Below the pieces are notes generated by a model. It ran no database searches. It saw only the letters and a list, made by a program, of their open reading frames with translations, and was not told the origin of the DNA. 38,205 bases of DNA, from assembly GCF_030682515.1 (NCBI RefSeq), contig NZ_JAUXOD010000119.1, forward strand, positions 1 to 38,205. Reading direction: 5' to 3'. The DNA is from Hoeflea sp. Lineage in GTDB: Bacteria; Pseudomonadota; Alphaproteobacteria; Rhizobiales; Rhizobiaceae. Made by a program: the position numbers and the translations under genes. Below, piece by piece: positions 18,834 to 28,572 of the stretch (position 1 is the first letter of the stretch; each line of letters opens with the position of its first letter).

Positions 18834-19289
18834 ATGACCCTGGGTAGAGATGAGGACAAAATGGCCGGACCGGAGCCGCAGCCCACCCCGAGCATCCGGG
18901 TCCTGGTGGCAAAGCTCGGGCTGGACGGCCATGACCGCGGCGCAAAGGTGGTGGCGCGCATCCTGCGCGATGCCGGGATGGAGGTGATCTATTCGGGCCT
19001 CTACAAGACGCCGGCGCAGGTGGTCGATGCCGCCATCCAGGAAGATGTCGATGTCATCGGCGTGAGCCTGCTCTCCGGTTCGCACGTTCCGCTGTTTGGC
19101 GCCCTCTGCAAATCGTTGCGCGACCAGCAGGCTGACCACGTGCTTGTGGTGGCCGGCGGCGTCATTCCCGAGCATGACTACGATGCCTTGATCGAGAGCG
19201 GGGTCGACGCCATCATTCCCCAGGAAGCGGGCTCCGAACTGATCATCACGGCGATCCGCGACCTGGTCGCTGCGCGCGGGCGGATCTGA
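18834..19289 (+). CDS. hcmB: B12-binding small subunit of acyl-CoA mutase (HcmB-like)
   Basis: This 151-residue cobalamin-binding Rossmann-type domain has the base-off signature D31-G-H33-D-R-G36, Ser78-x-Leu80 and Gly108-Gly109. His33 would coordinate cobalt from below. It stands alone as in 2-hydroxyisobutyryl-CoA and isobutyryl-CoA mutases, rather than being fused to the catalytic domain as in methylmalonyl-CoA mutase. The ATG at 18834 has GAGGA 8 bases upstream; the ATG at 18861 also has an AGGA and would give 142 residues, closer to the known small subunits. It lies 71 bp after dgdA. Confidence 0.88.
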   Translation: MTLGRDEDKMAGPEPQPTPSIRVLVAKLGLDGHDRGAKVVARILRDAGMEVIYSGLYKTPAQVVDAAIQEDVDVIGVSLLSGSHVPLFGALCKSLRDQQADHVLVVAGGVIPEHDYDALIESGVDAIIPQEAGSELIITAIRDLVAARGRI

Positions 19290-19291
19290 CC

Positions 19292-20280
19292 GTGTTCGTC
19301 CGGAAAAAATCAATAAATCCAGCGTCCTACAGGGCCTCGAGCGACCTTGTGCCGCTGGTCCTTGCCGGATCGAGGGCGGCCATCGCCCGGATGATCAGCC
19401 GCGCCGAGGGCGAATATGACGAGGCCGCGGGGGCCCTGGCCCAGCTTTACCGGCACGCCGGCCGCGCCCATGTCGTGGGCATCACCGGTGTGCCGGGCGG
19501 CGGCAAGTCCACCCTGATCTCCGCGCTGATCCGGGCCTGTTCGACCGGCGACAACAAGGTTGCCATCGTGGCGGTGGACCCGAGCAGCCCCTATTCCGGC
19601 GGCGCGATCCTCGGCGACCGCATCCGCATGAGCGACAGCGCCGAGGCGAGCCAGGCTTTCGTGCGCAGCATGGCCACCCGCGGGCACCTGGGCGGGCTCG
19701 CCCGGGCGACGTTCCAGGCCGTCGATATCCTCGATGCCGCGGGCTATTCGCCGATCTTCATCGAAACCGTCGGCGTCGGCCAGGACGAGGTCGAGATCAT
19801 GACTGCGGCGCATACCGTGGTCGTCCTCTCGCCGCCCGGCCTGGGAGACGACATCCAGGCGATCAAGGCGGGCGTTATGGAGATCGCCGATATCCATGCG
19901 GTCTCCAAATCCGACAGGCCGGAAGCGGCGGCGACGGCCACGGCCATCAGGGGCATGCTGGCGCTCGGCTCGGAGACCCAGCGGTCCAGCTGGGCGCCGC
20001 CCGTGCTGACGCTGAGCGCACCCTCAGGCGCCGGCATCGACGCGTTGAAACAGGCCATCGACAGCCACCTTCTCCATCTGATGGAAAGCGGCGAGATGGT
20101 CACGCGCCGGCGGGCGATCGCCCGGACGCGCATCCTTGCCACAATCAACCACCTGATCCGTCGCCGGTTCGACGACGGGGCGGAGACCATGGCCACCCAG
20201 CTTGCCGCCGTGACGGAGCGGACATCCGATCCGTCAACCGCCGCGGAATGGCTGCTGGGGCTGAACAGGGCGGATCTTGC

Positions 20281-20284
<4 letters not shown>
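19292..20284 (+). CDS. meaB: MeaB/ArgK-type GTPase, mutase chaperone
   Basis: This 330-residue P-loop G-protein loads and protects adenosylcobalamin in B12-dependent mutases. Motifs: Walker A GVPGGGKST (66-74), DPSSPYSGGAILGDRIRM (96 on), and ETVGVGQDE (158 on). The base-specificity motif, normally NKxD, reads SKSD (205-208), which is unusual and might weaken guanine selectivity. It starts with GTG two bases after the small-subunit stop and overlaps the large-subunit start as ATGA, so the three proteins are translationally linked, as in known HCM clusters, where the chaperone is called MeaH. Confidence 0.9.
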
Positions 20285-21972
<1,688 letters not shown>

Positions 21973-21982
21973 GGACCCGGTC

Positions 21983-22732
21983 ATGCCGGCCCCAGTGCTT
22001 TCGAGGAACGACGGCGCGGTCTGCTGGATCACGCTCAACCGGCCCGAACGCCTGAACGCCATGAACGGACCCCTGGTCGACGCCCTGATCCACGCGCTCA
22101 ATGCAGCCAATTCCGACCCCGGCATCCGGGTCATCATTCTCCACGGGGAGGGAAGGGCGTTCTGTTCCGGCGACGATCTCAAGGACATCGACAGCCAGAC
22201 CGGGTCCGCGGAAACCGTCCGGCAATGGATCGACAGCATCCAGCAGGTCACCCTGCAGATCATGGAGTCCGACAAGATCGTCATCGCCGCGGTTCATGGC
22301 TGGTGCGTCGGCGGCGCGCTGGAGTGGGCGATCAATTGCGATTTCAGGCTGTTCTCCGACGGCGCGCGCTGGTTTTTCCCCGAGGTCTCCCTGGGGCTTT
22401 TTGTCACCGGCGGCGTCACTGCGCTGCTGACCAAGCAGGTCGGGCCGCAGATCGCCAAGGAGCTGATGATCCTGGGCGAGCGCCAGGACGCGCAGGCGGC
22501 GCTCAAATACGGCATCGCCTGGAAAATCGTGCCGGAATCGGACCTGCTGAGTGCCGCTGAAGAGCTTGGCAGGGCCATTGCCGAAAAGCCCGCGGCCGCG
22601 GTGACCGACATCAAGCGCGCGATCAACGCTGGCTTCCATTCAACGCTTTCTGCGGCGATGGAGATCGAGACCGAGGCCACCGTGCGCGGCTTTCTCACGC
22701 CCGAGGCCCAGGCGCGGGCAAGGGCGTTCTGA
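21983..22732 (+). CDS. Enoyl-CoA hydratase/isomerase family protein
   Basis: This 249-residue crotonase-fold protein keeps both catalytic glutamates of true hydratases: Glu114 (GGALEWAINCD) and Glu134 (FFPEVSLG), plus the oxyanion-hole segment FCSGDDLKDI. It would (de)hydrate 3-hydroxybutyryl-CoA/crotonyl-CoA made by the mutase. I chose the ATG at 21983 because GAGGA lies 7 bases upstream; earlier ATGs at 21950/21953 would overlap the mutase end. It is coupled by TGATG to the ligase gene. Confidence 0.88.
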   Translation: MPAPVLSRNDGAVCWITLNRPERLNAMNGPLVDALIHALNAANSDPGIRVIILHGEGRAFCSGDDLKDIDSQTGSAETVRQWIDSIQQVTLQIMESDKIVIAAVHGWCVGGALEWAINCDFRLFSDGARWFFPEVSLGLFVTGGVTALLTKQVGPQIAKELMILGERQDAQAALKYGIAWKIVPESDLLSAAEELGRAIAEKPAAAVTDIKRAINAGFHSTLSAAMEIETEATVRGFLTPEAQARARAF

Positions 22733-24369
22733 TGGGCCACGCGAACCTGCTCCCCCTCGACCCTTTCACGCGGCTGCCCGGCATGAGCGAGGACCGGATT
22801 GCCGAGCGTGTGCTGCCGACAATCCTTGGCATCCGGGCCCACACCCATGGCGACAAGCCGTTTCTCGACATCTGCGGACAAACCGCCAGCTTCGCGGACA
22901 TGGAGCGCATCTCCAGTCAATTGGCGCAGGGCTTCCGGCAGTTGGGAGTCGGGCGTTCGGACAAGGTGGCCATCCTGCTGCCCAACTGCCTCGAGTTCGT
23001 CACCACCTGGTTTGCCACCGCCAAGCTCGGCGCCATCGAAGTGCCGAGCAATCCGGAGCTGCGCGGCGAACTGCTGACCCACAATCTGCAAAGTTGCGGG
23101 GCCCAAGTGCTGGTCACCGATGGCGCGGCCCTGGCCGAGATCGCCAAGGTCCAGGACAGCCTTCCGCTGATCCGGACGCTGGTCCTGGTCGGCGCCGATC
23201 CGCAATCGGCGCGCGCCGCCGGACTCCGCTTCGACCGGATCGTGACCTACGAGGCGTGCCTGGCGGACGAGACCGATTTCGACCCGGTCGACATTCACTA
23301 CTCGGAGCCGATGGCGATCCTGTTCACCTCCGGCACCACCGGCCCCGCCAAGGGCGTGGTGATGTCGCACCATCATTGCTTCGCCTGGACCGAGGCGATG
23401 GCGCGCAATCTCGGCTACACGGAAGGCGACAGCTACTTCTGCGCCTTGCCGCTGTTTCACACCGATGCGCAGATGTTCGGCGTCTACATGCCGCTGGTGT
23501 TCGGCACCAGGTCGACCATCGTCGAGCGCTTCAGTGCCTCGCGGTTCTGGGACCAGGTGCGGGCGAGTGGCGCGACGGCGACCAACCTGCTGGGGGCCAT
23601 GGCGGTCATCCTGATGCGCGCGCAGGAGGCAGCGGACGACGGGGCCAATCCTATCCGGATCTGCCAGTGCATTCCGATGGTCCCCGACAAGGCGGCGTTC
23701 GAGAGACGGTTCGACATGCGCCTTGTCACCGGCTACGGCCAGACCGAAACCAGCTTCGTCACGCTCGATACGATCGAGATCTCGCGCGAGAACTCCTGCG
23801 GCCGGCCGCATCCCGACTGGGAGGTCTCGGTCGTCGATGAGCATGACCAGCCGGTTCCGCCGGGCACGATCGGTGAAATCGTGTCGCGCCCCAGGAAAAG
23901 CTGGATGATGTTCTCCGGCTATCACGGCTTTGACGCCAGGACCGTCCAGACGCTGCGAAACCTCTGGTACCACTCGGGCGACGCTGGTTACCTCGATCAG
24001 GATGGCTGGCTCTACTTCAAGCATCGCCTGAACGAGGCCATCCGCCGACGCGGCGAGAACGTCTCGGCCTATGAGGTCGAACTGATCGCGGAACAGCATC
24101 CCGCCGTGGCGGAGAGTGCCGCCTTCGGCGTTCCCTCGGAATTCACCGAGGAAGAGATCATGGTCGTCGCCATGCGCAAGCCCGGCTCGTCGCTCGAGGC
24201 GCGGGATCTGCTTGATCATTTCCGCGCCCATGCGCCGCGCCACATGGTCCCCAGATACATCGAGATCACCGACGAACCCCTGCCGCGCACCCCGACCGAG
24301 AAGATTTCGAGGAGCGCGCTGAAACAGAGAGGGACAGGCGAGCGCACGCTCGATGGGGACCCGCGTTGA
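22732..24369 (+). CDS. AMP-forming acyl-CoA synthetase (candidate 2-hydroxyisobutyrate-CoA ligase)
   Basis: This 545-residue adenylate-forming enzyme has the AMP-binding motif LFTSGTTGPAKG (197-208), the GYGQTE motif, the YHSGDAGYLDQDGWLYF hinge region and the C-terminal acyl-activating lysine near RTPTEKISRSAL. It activates a carboxylic acid to its CoA ester with ATP. Overlap with the crotonase gene and proximity to the mutase make a branched hydroxy- or amino-acid the likely substrate, by analogy with the ligase of the A. tertiaricarbonis HCM operon. The exact acid cannot be deduced. Confidence 0.9.
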   Translation: MGHANLLPLDPFTRLPGMSEDRIAERVLPTILGIRAHTHGDKPFLDICGQTASFADMERISSQLAQGFRQLGVGRSDKVAILLPNCLEFVTTWFATAKLGAIEVPSNPELRGELLTHNLQSCGAQVLVTDGAALAEIAKVQDSLPLIRTLVLVGADPQSARAAGLRFDRIVTYEACLADETDFDPVDIHYSEPMAILFTSGTTGPAKGVVMSHHHCFAWTEAMARNLGYTEGDSYFCALPLFHTDAQMFGVYMPLVFGTRSTIVERFSASRFWDQVRASGATATNLLGAMAVILMRAQEAADDGANPIRICQCIPMVPDKAAFERRFDMRLVTGYGQTETSFVTLDTIEISRENSCGRPHPDWEVSVVDEHDQPVPPGTIGEIVSRPRKSWMMFSGYHGFDARTVQTLRNLWYHSGDAGYLDQDGWLYFKHRLNEAIRRRGENVSAYEVELIAEQHPAVAESAAFGVPSEFTEEEIMVVAMRKPGSSLEARDLLDHFRAHAPRHMVPRYIEITDEPLPRTPTEKISRSALKQRGTGERTLDGDPR

Positions 24370-24463
24370 CCGGTCCGGCGCCGGAACGCCCCTTCGTCCG
24401 ATCCGTGCCTTTGGACATGGCTTTCAGGCACCCGGATCGCGCGGGAGGAGATCGGACTTCAAT

Positions 24464-24486
24464 TTCCGGAACGGCACCTTCCGGAA
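24464..24486. repeat. Twin TTCCGGAA palindromes ahead of the binding-protein gene
   Basis: TTCCGGAA occurs at 24464-24471 and 24479-24486, 7 bases apart. Each copy is self-complementary, and together they form a perfect 8-bp stem in RNA. They lie 25 bases before the AGGAGG ribosome site of the next gene, within the 151-bp gap after the ligase. Possible mRNA-processing stem or regulator site. Confidence 0.55.
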
Positions 24487-24520
24487 TGCTCTGGCAGCGG
24501 GTGTCATGCAGGAGGCTCAG

Positions 24521-25639
24521 ATGAGAAAAGGGAAGATCATGAGAAAGACTTTGTTGACCGGGGCCGCAATCGGCCTGGTGATGGCCGGCCCCGCGTGGGC
24601 CGACATCAAGATTGCGACGGCAGGGCCGATGACGGGCCAGTATGCCTCCTTCGGCTCCCAGATGCGGGCGGGTGCCGAAATGGCGGTCGAAGTGATCAAT
24701 GCCGCCGGCGGGGTCAATGGCGAAATGCTGGTTCTGCAGCTGGGCGACGACGCCTGCGACCCGAAGCAGGCCGTGGCGGTGGCCAACCAGTTCGCCGGCG
24801 AGGGCGTGGTCTTCGTGGCCGGGCATTTCTGCTCCGGCTCCTCGATCCCGGCATCGGCGGTCTATGCCGAGGAGGGCATCATCCAGATCTCGCCCGCCTC
24901 GACCAACCCGAAATACACCGACGAACGACCCGGAGCGGGCATTCTGCGTGTTTGCGGGCGTGATGACCAGCAGGGTCTTGTGGCTGGCAATTTCCTGGCC
25001 GAAACCTACCCCGACAAAAAGATCGCCTTCGTCCATGACAAGACCGCCTATGGCAAGGGCCTCGCCGATGCGACGGTCGCGGCCTATGAGGCAGCAGGCG
25101 GCAAGCCGGCGATGTTCGAGGCCTATACGGCGGGCGAAAAGGACTACAGCGCGCTCGTCTCGAAGCTGAAGTCCGAGTCCATCGACGTTCTCTATGTCGG
25201 CGGCTACCACACCGAGGCAGGTCTTCTCGCCCGTCAGATGCGCGAGCAGGGCATGAACACGGTCCTGATGTCGGGCGACGGCCTGACCACGGCCGAATAC
25301 TGGGCGATCACCGGCGAGGCGGGCGAGGGCACGTTGATGACCTTCTCGCCCGACCCGCGCAAGGCAGCCGATGCGGCGGCCGTGGTCGAGCAGTTCCGGG
25401 CCAAGGGCATCGAGCCTGAAGGCTATGTGCTCTACACCTATGCCGCTATCCAGGCCTGGGCCCAGGCAGCCAACACAGCCGCCTCGACCGATTTCGAGCC
25501 GGTTGTGAAGGCGCTGGACGAAGGCACCTTCAACACCGTTCTCGGCACGCTTGAGTTCGATGACAAGGGCGACGTGACCCTGCCGGGCTATGTCGTCTAT
25601 GAATGGAAGGCGGGCGCCTACGACTACCTGCAGAAGTGA
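24521..25639 (+). CDS. Branched-chain amino acid ABC transporter substrate-binding protein (LivK type)
   Basis: This 372-residue periplasmic binding protein has a signal peptide ending GPAWA near residue 27 and a mature start DIKIATAGPMTGQYASFG, the family's opening. Typical features follow: VINAAGGVNGEML, FVAGHFCSGSSIPAS and VHDKTAYGKGLAD. AGGAGG lies 5 bases before the ATG at 24521; the ATG at 24539 is an alternative that gives a more usual signal peptide. No Liv-type permease or ATPase genes are nearby, so it is an orphan that may use a housekeeping HAAT transporter. Given the context it could bind 2-aminoisobutyrate, 2-hydroxyisobutyrate or isovaline. Confidence 0.92.
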   Translation: MRKGKIMRKTLLTGAAIGLVMAGPAWADIKIATAGPMTGQYASFGSQMRAGAEMAVEVINAAGGVNGEMLVLQLGDDACDPKQAVAVANQFAGEGVVFVAGHFCSGSSIPASAVYAEEGIIQISPASTNPKYTDERPGAGILRVCGRDDQQGLVAGNFLAETYPDKKIAFVHDKTAYGKGLADATVAAYEAAGGKPAMFEAYTAGEKDYSALVSKLKSESIDVLYVGGYHTEAGLLARQMREQGMNTVLMSGDGLTTAEYWAITGEAGEGTLMTFSPDPRKAADAAAVVEQFRAKGIEPEGYVLYTYAAIQAWAQAANTAASTDFEPVVKALDEGTFNTVLGTLEFDDKGDVTLPGYVVYEWKAGAYDYLQK

Positions 25640-25732
25640 CGGGCAGGCCCTGGCAGTTGTACTCTCGCAGACTGCGGACATATCGAGGCTGCTCAAGACA
25701 ATCAGCGCCAGGGCCCGTTCCTATCCGATCAT

Positions 25733-26050
25733 CTATCCCAATGATCTCTTTGCGCTGCTCCCAGGAGCAGCGCAAATCGACTTTCGCCGTCCCGTCGGAA
25801 GCTGCTTCGCAGCGTCACCGAACCGACATTCCTGCAGAGCGCAGGCAGCATCCTTGCAACAACTGCGAGAACACGAAACTTCTGGCGGTCGTGCGAAGTC
25901 GGTCGATCCCTGCTTGGACCTGCGATGAAGCCTCCGCCCGCCCCGCCGCCCCCCTTGGACAGGGACCCGGTGATGAACACGCCCCGCCCGGCCGCCAATC
26001 GTGATGCGCCCCGGCGCCTCGCGTTCGATGATCGTGCCCGGGATCGCCAT
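25733..26050 (-). pseudogene. Short coupled reading frame after the M20 gene, possibly degraded
   Basis: An ATG at 26050 forms TGATG with the M20 stop, as if a translated gene followed. The first 22 codons (MAIPGTIIEREAPGRITIGG) look protein-like, then the frame becomes arginine-rich and ends after 105 codons. A neighbouring frame continues with VFITGSLSKGGGGAGGGFIAGP, which looks like a better continuation, suggesting a frameshift. No family recognised. It could also be chance open sequence in the gap between convergent operons. Confidence 0.3.
25749..25776. terminator. Perfect 13-bp hairpin after the mutase operon
   Basis: TTTGCGCTGCTCC (25749-25761) and its exact complement (25764-25776) are separated by only 2 bases, giving a 12-bp stem with a tetraloop. 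It lies 110 bases after the binding-protein stop and between convergent genes. There is no strong T-run on either side beyond the terminal TTT, so function as a bidirectional transcription end is probable but not certain. Confidence 0.6.
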
Positions 26051-27225
26051 CACCGGTTCCTTGGCAGTGCTGTTTCGGCGAGACTGACCCACATGCGCAG
26101 TCCGACCGGAAAAAGTGCGTCGTTGAAGACATAGGCGTCACCGTGCAGTCCCGCGCGCGGCCCGACATCGCCCGCCCCCAGCCACAGATAGGCTCCGTTT
26201 CCCACGGCGTTCAGCAAATAGGAGAAATCCTCGCATCCGAGCGAAGGCGGCTCCTCGGTGAGAACGAGGCCTTCGTCGAGGAAGCTGCGCGCCGCGCGTC
26301 TCGCTGTCTCCGCACCCGTGACCGTGTTGACAACCGCCGGATAGCCCTTGCGATAGTCGAGGTCGAACGCCACTCCGTGCGCCATCGCTATTCCGCCGGC
26401 AATCTGGCGCAGCCTGGCTTCGACATGATCGGACAGGGCTGGATCGAAGAACCGGGCCGTGCCCTGCAGTTCCATTTGGGAAGGGACGATGTTGTTGATC
26501 CGCCCGCCATGCATCTGGGTGAAGGACAGGACGAGGGCAGCCTGAGGATTGATGGTGCGGCTGACGATGCGCTGCGCCGAGCAGATGAACTCGGCGGCCG
26601 CCAGGACCGGATCGTCGCCCAGGTCCGGCATTGCCGCATGGGCGCCCTTGCCCGAGAATGTCAGCGTGAAGTCGTCGACGCCCGCCATGATCGGGCCAGT
26701 CGGAACGATCACCGCGCCCTCCGCCGTGCCCGGCCAGTTGTGCTGGGAAAACGCCATGTCCGCGGGGAACCGCTCGAGAAGGCCGTCGGCGATCATCTTC
26801 CTGCCGCCGCCATGCACCTCCTCCGCGGGCTGGAACACGAAATAGATCGTGCCATCGAAATTGGGCGCCTGGCTCAGCAGCTGCGCCGCGCCCAGCAGCA
26901 TGGCGGTGTGGGCGTCATGCCCGCAGGCATGCATGACCCCCTTTGTTTCCGAGGAATGCTCAAGCCCGCTCGCCTCGTCGACTGGCAGCGCATCCAGTTC
27001 GGCGCGGAACATGATCCTGCCGGTGCCGCTGCCGGCCTTGAGCACGCCGACCACGGCGGTGGCCGAGACGTCGCGATGCACCTCGAGGCCGAATTCCTGC
27101 AGCTTCCCCGCGACGAAATCCGCGGTCTGGAATTCGCTGAAGCCGAGCTCGGGGTGCCTGTGGAGATGGCGCTGCCAACCGATGACCTCCGGCAGGATCG
27201 CGTCGATATGGTCGTTCTTCTGCAT
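26050..27225 (-). CDS. M20-family amidohydrolase (M20D, hippurate hydrolase/aminoacylase type)
   Basis: This 391-residue metal-dependent amidohydrolase cleaves N-acyl or related amide bonds of amino acids. Metal and catalytic residues are visible: Cys101 and His103 (ACGHDAH), Glu135-Glu136 (QPAEE) and His162 (QHNW), with the lid-domain motif FTQMHGGRINNIVP. I chose the ATG at 27225 (MQKNDH) because AAAGG lies 7 bases upstream; ATGs at 27231 and 27240 are less well placed. It follows the AraC gene by 105 bp. In this region it might release an amino acid from a conjugate. Confidence 0.92.
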   Translation of the reverse strand: MQKNDHIDAILPEVIGWQRHLHRHPELGFSEFQTADFVAGKLQEFGLEVHRDVSATAVVGVLKAGSGTGRIMFRAELDALPVDEASGLEHSSETKGVMHACGHDAHTAMLLGAAQLLSQAPNFDGTIYFVFQPAEEVHGGGRKMIADGLLERFPADMAFSQHNWPGTAEGAVIVPTGPIMAGVDDFTLTFSGKGAHAAMPDLGDDPVLAAAEFICSAQRIVSRTINPQAALVLSFTQMHGGRINNIVPSQMELQGTARFFDPALSDHVEARLRQIAGGIAMAHGVAFDLDYRKGYPAVVNTVTGAETARRAARSFLDEGLVLTEEPPSLGCEDFSYLLNAVGNGAYLWLGAGDVGPRAGLHGDAYVFNDALFPVGLRMWVSLAETALPRNR

Positions 27226-27238
27226 TCGCATGCCTTTC

Positions 27239-27262
27239 ATCCGGTTCCAGGGTCGACCGGAT
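27239..27262. promoter_or_regulatory. Inverted repeat before the M20 gene
   Basis: ATCCGGT (27239-27245) and ACCGGAT (27256-27262) are a perfect 7-bp inverted repeat with a 10-base spacer just upstream of the M20 start, between it and the AraC gene. It may be an operator or a short attenuating stem. Confidence 0.45.
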
Positions 27263-27330
27263 CCATGAGGCCGGTCGCGTCCGGGATGAGGATAGCCGGG
27301 GCAGTCGCAGGAATATTGTATGATATTGCG

Positions 27331-28143
27331 CTACGCGATGCGGGTCTGCCGGTACCGGCCCGGGGTAAATCCGAAGGTCTTTGTGAAATGCCGGGCGAAA
27401 TGGCTCTGGTCCGCAAACCCGGCCTCGGACGCCGCAGTGACAAGGGATTCGCCCCGATCGATAAGGGATTTGGCGCGGCGCAGCTTGCATTCCAGATGAA
27501 ATGCATAGGGCGAGATCCCCTTGGCCGCCTTGTAGGAGCGCACCAGATGCCACTTGGTCCAGCCAACCCTTCTGGCAACCTCGTCGAGGTTGATGACATC
27601 GAGCTTTTCTTCGCGAAGCATCTCGTCGATCATGGCGATGCGTTGCGGTTCGCCGCGCGTGAAGGCCTCGGAAGGTGCTGCCTCTCCATGGCGTTCGGCC
27701 AGGCAAAGCATGACCTCGGCCCAGCTCTGCTGCACGACAAGACTGTCTGCGGGCCCCTGCATATCCGCATGAAGCCTCTGGATGCTGGCCGCAAGTCCGG
27801 CGTCGCGGACCACGGACTGCCGGAATCGCAGCGGGGCGCCCGCCCGGCTGAGCCCCTGAAAGTGCTGTTCCTCAGGATAGAACACCCGGTAGGACCACCC
27901 CCGGTCGGTCGCGGCTTCGCCGTCATGGAGGGATTGCGGATTGATCAGAAGGATGTCGCCGGGACCCGCCGTGTGCGTGGCCCCGCGACAGTAGAAGGAT
28001 TCGCTTTCCTGCGTGACGACGCCGATCACATAGCCCGGATGGCTGTGGCGGCGGTACTGGTATTGCCTGAATGACGCCGAAAACATCTCCAGTCCGCCCA
28101 GCCGGGAGTCGCGCCGGAAATCGGAGGATATGATGCCTTCCAT
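27331..28143 (-). CDS. AraC-family transcriptional regulator
   Basis: This 270-residue regulator has an N-terminal cupin-type effector domain (about residues 15-95: YRRHSHPGYVIGVV, AGPGDILLINP) and a C-terminal pair of helix-turn-helix motifs (about 175-265: INLDEVARRVGWTKWHLVRSYKAAKGISPYAFHLECKL split over two helices, then ASEAGFADQSHFARHFTKTFG). It lies just upstream of, and in line with, the M20 gene and probably activates it. The ribosome site is weak. Confidence 0.92.
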   Translation of the reverse strand: MEGIISSDFRRDSRLGGLEMFSASFRQYQYRRHSHPGYVIGVVTQESESFYCRGATHTAGPGDILLINPQSLHDGEAATDRGWSYRVFYPEEQHFQGLSRAGAPLRFRQSVVRDAGLAASIQRLHADMQGPADSLVVQQSWAEVMLCLAERHGEAAPSEAFTRGEPQRIAMIDEMLREEKLDVINLDEVARRVGWTKWHLVRSYKAAKGISPYAFHLECKLRRAKSLIDRGESLVTAASEAGFADQSHFARHFTKTFGFTPGRYRQTRIA

Positions 28144-28572
28144 CGTAATTCAGCCTGCTCCATCCATCGCTCATACCTTATCGTTCTGGTGAGGGTGATG
28201 AAAAGTCACTATGCACCATTGGCTGATCACGGCGCGATGGATGCGCATCGATGGCTCGATCGAAGCCTGCCAAATCAGCCCTTGAAATTGGTCTCATCTC
28301 ATGACCAGCCGTCCCGGTTCGCGAGTGGCGTCCTTCAGGCGCTTGAAGCTGTTGAATGAACACAGGAAAATACGGATGCCAGGGCCGCCTGGATTGCGCA
28401 GGTTGCATTGCCTTGTTTGATTTCGCGGGACAAGTCTGAAAAGCTCCTTCGTCCACTGGCCGGAAAAGTCGCGCGCATGCGCGCCAATCCGGGAGGAGCC
28501 GGAGGTGACGGGCAGGGGAGGGAGCGTTTCCCGATCCCGCCGGTGAAGGCCAACTGCTGGGAGGAGTTTGCG
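28144..28572. other. Divergent AraC / tandem-GntR control region
   Basis: The 429 bp contain no convincing gene; short frames exist on both strands but lack ribosome sites and family features. It holds the TTGGTC-N9-GACCAG repeat (28288-28308), and a perfect GCGCGCATGCGCGC palindrome at 28471-28484. A strong GGAGGAG ribosome site lies at its right end. Confidence 0.6.
28288..28308. promoter_or_regulatory. Putative GntR operator 1 (TTGGTC-N9-GACCAG)
   Basis: TTGGTC (28288-28293) and GACCAG (28303-28308) are separated by exactly 9 bases. The same half-sites and spacing recur at 34880-34900 and, with one change, at 33343-33363. It lies upstream of the tandem-GntR gene and would allow autoregulation. 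Confidence 0.6.

Noticed and set aside
22294-24243. 649-codon minus-strand open frame
   Set aside because: Antisense to the acyl-CoA ligase and crotonase, with no motif of its own.
26143-28074. 643-codon plus-strand open frame
   Set aside because: Antisense to the M20 and AraC genes, which have clear catalytic and DNA-binding motifs.
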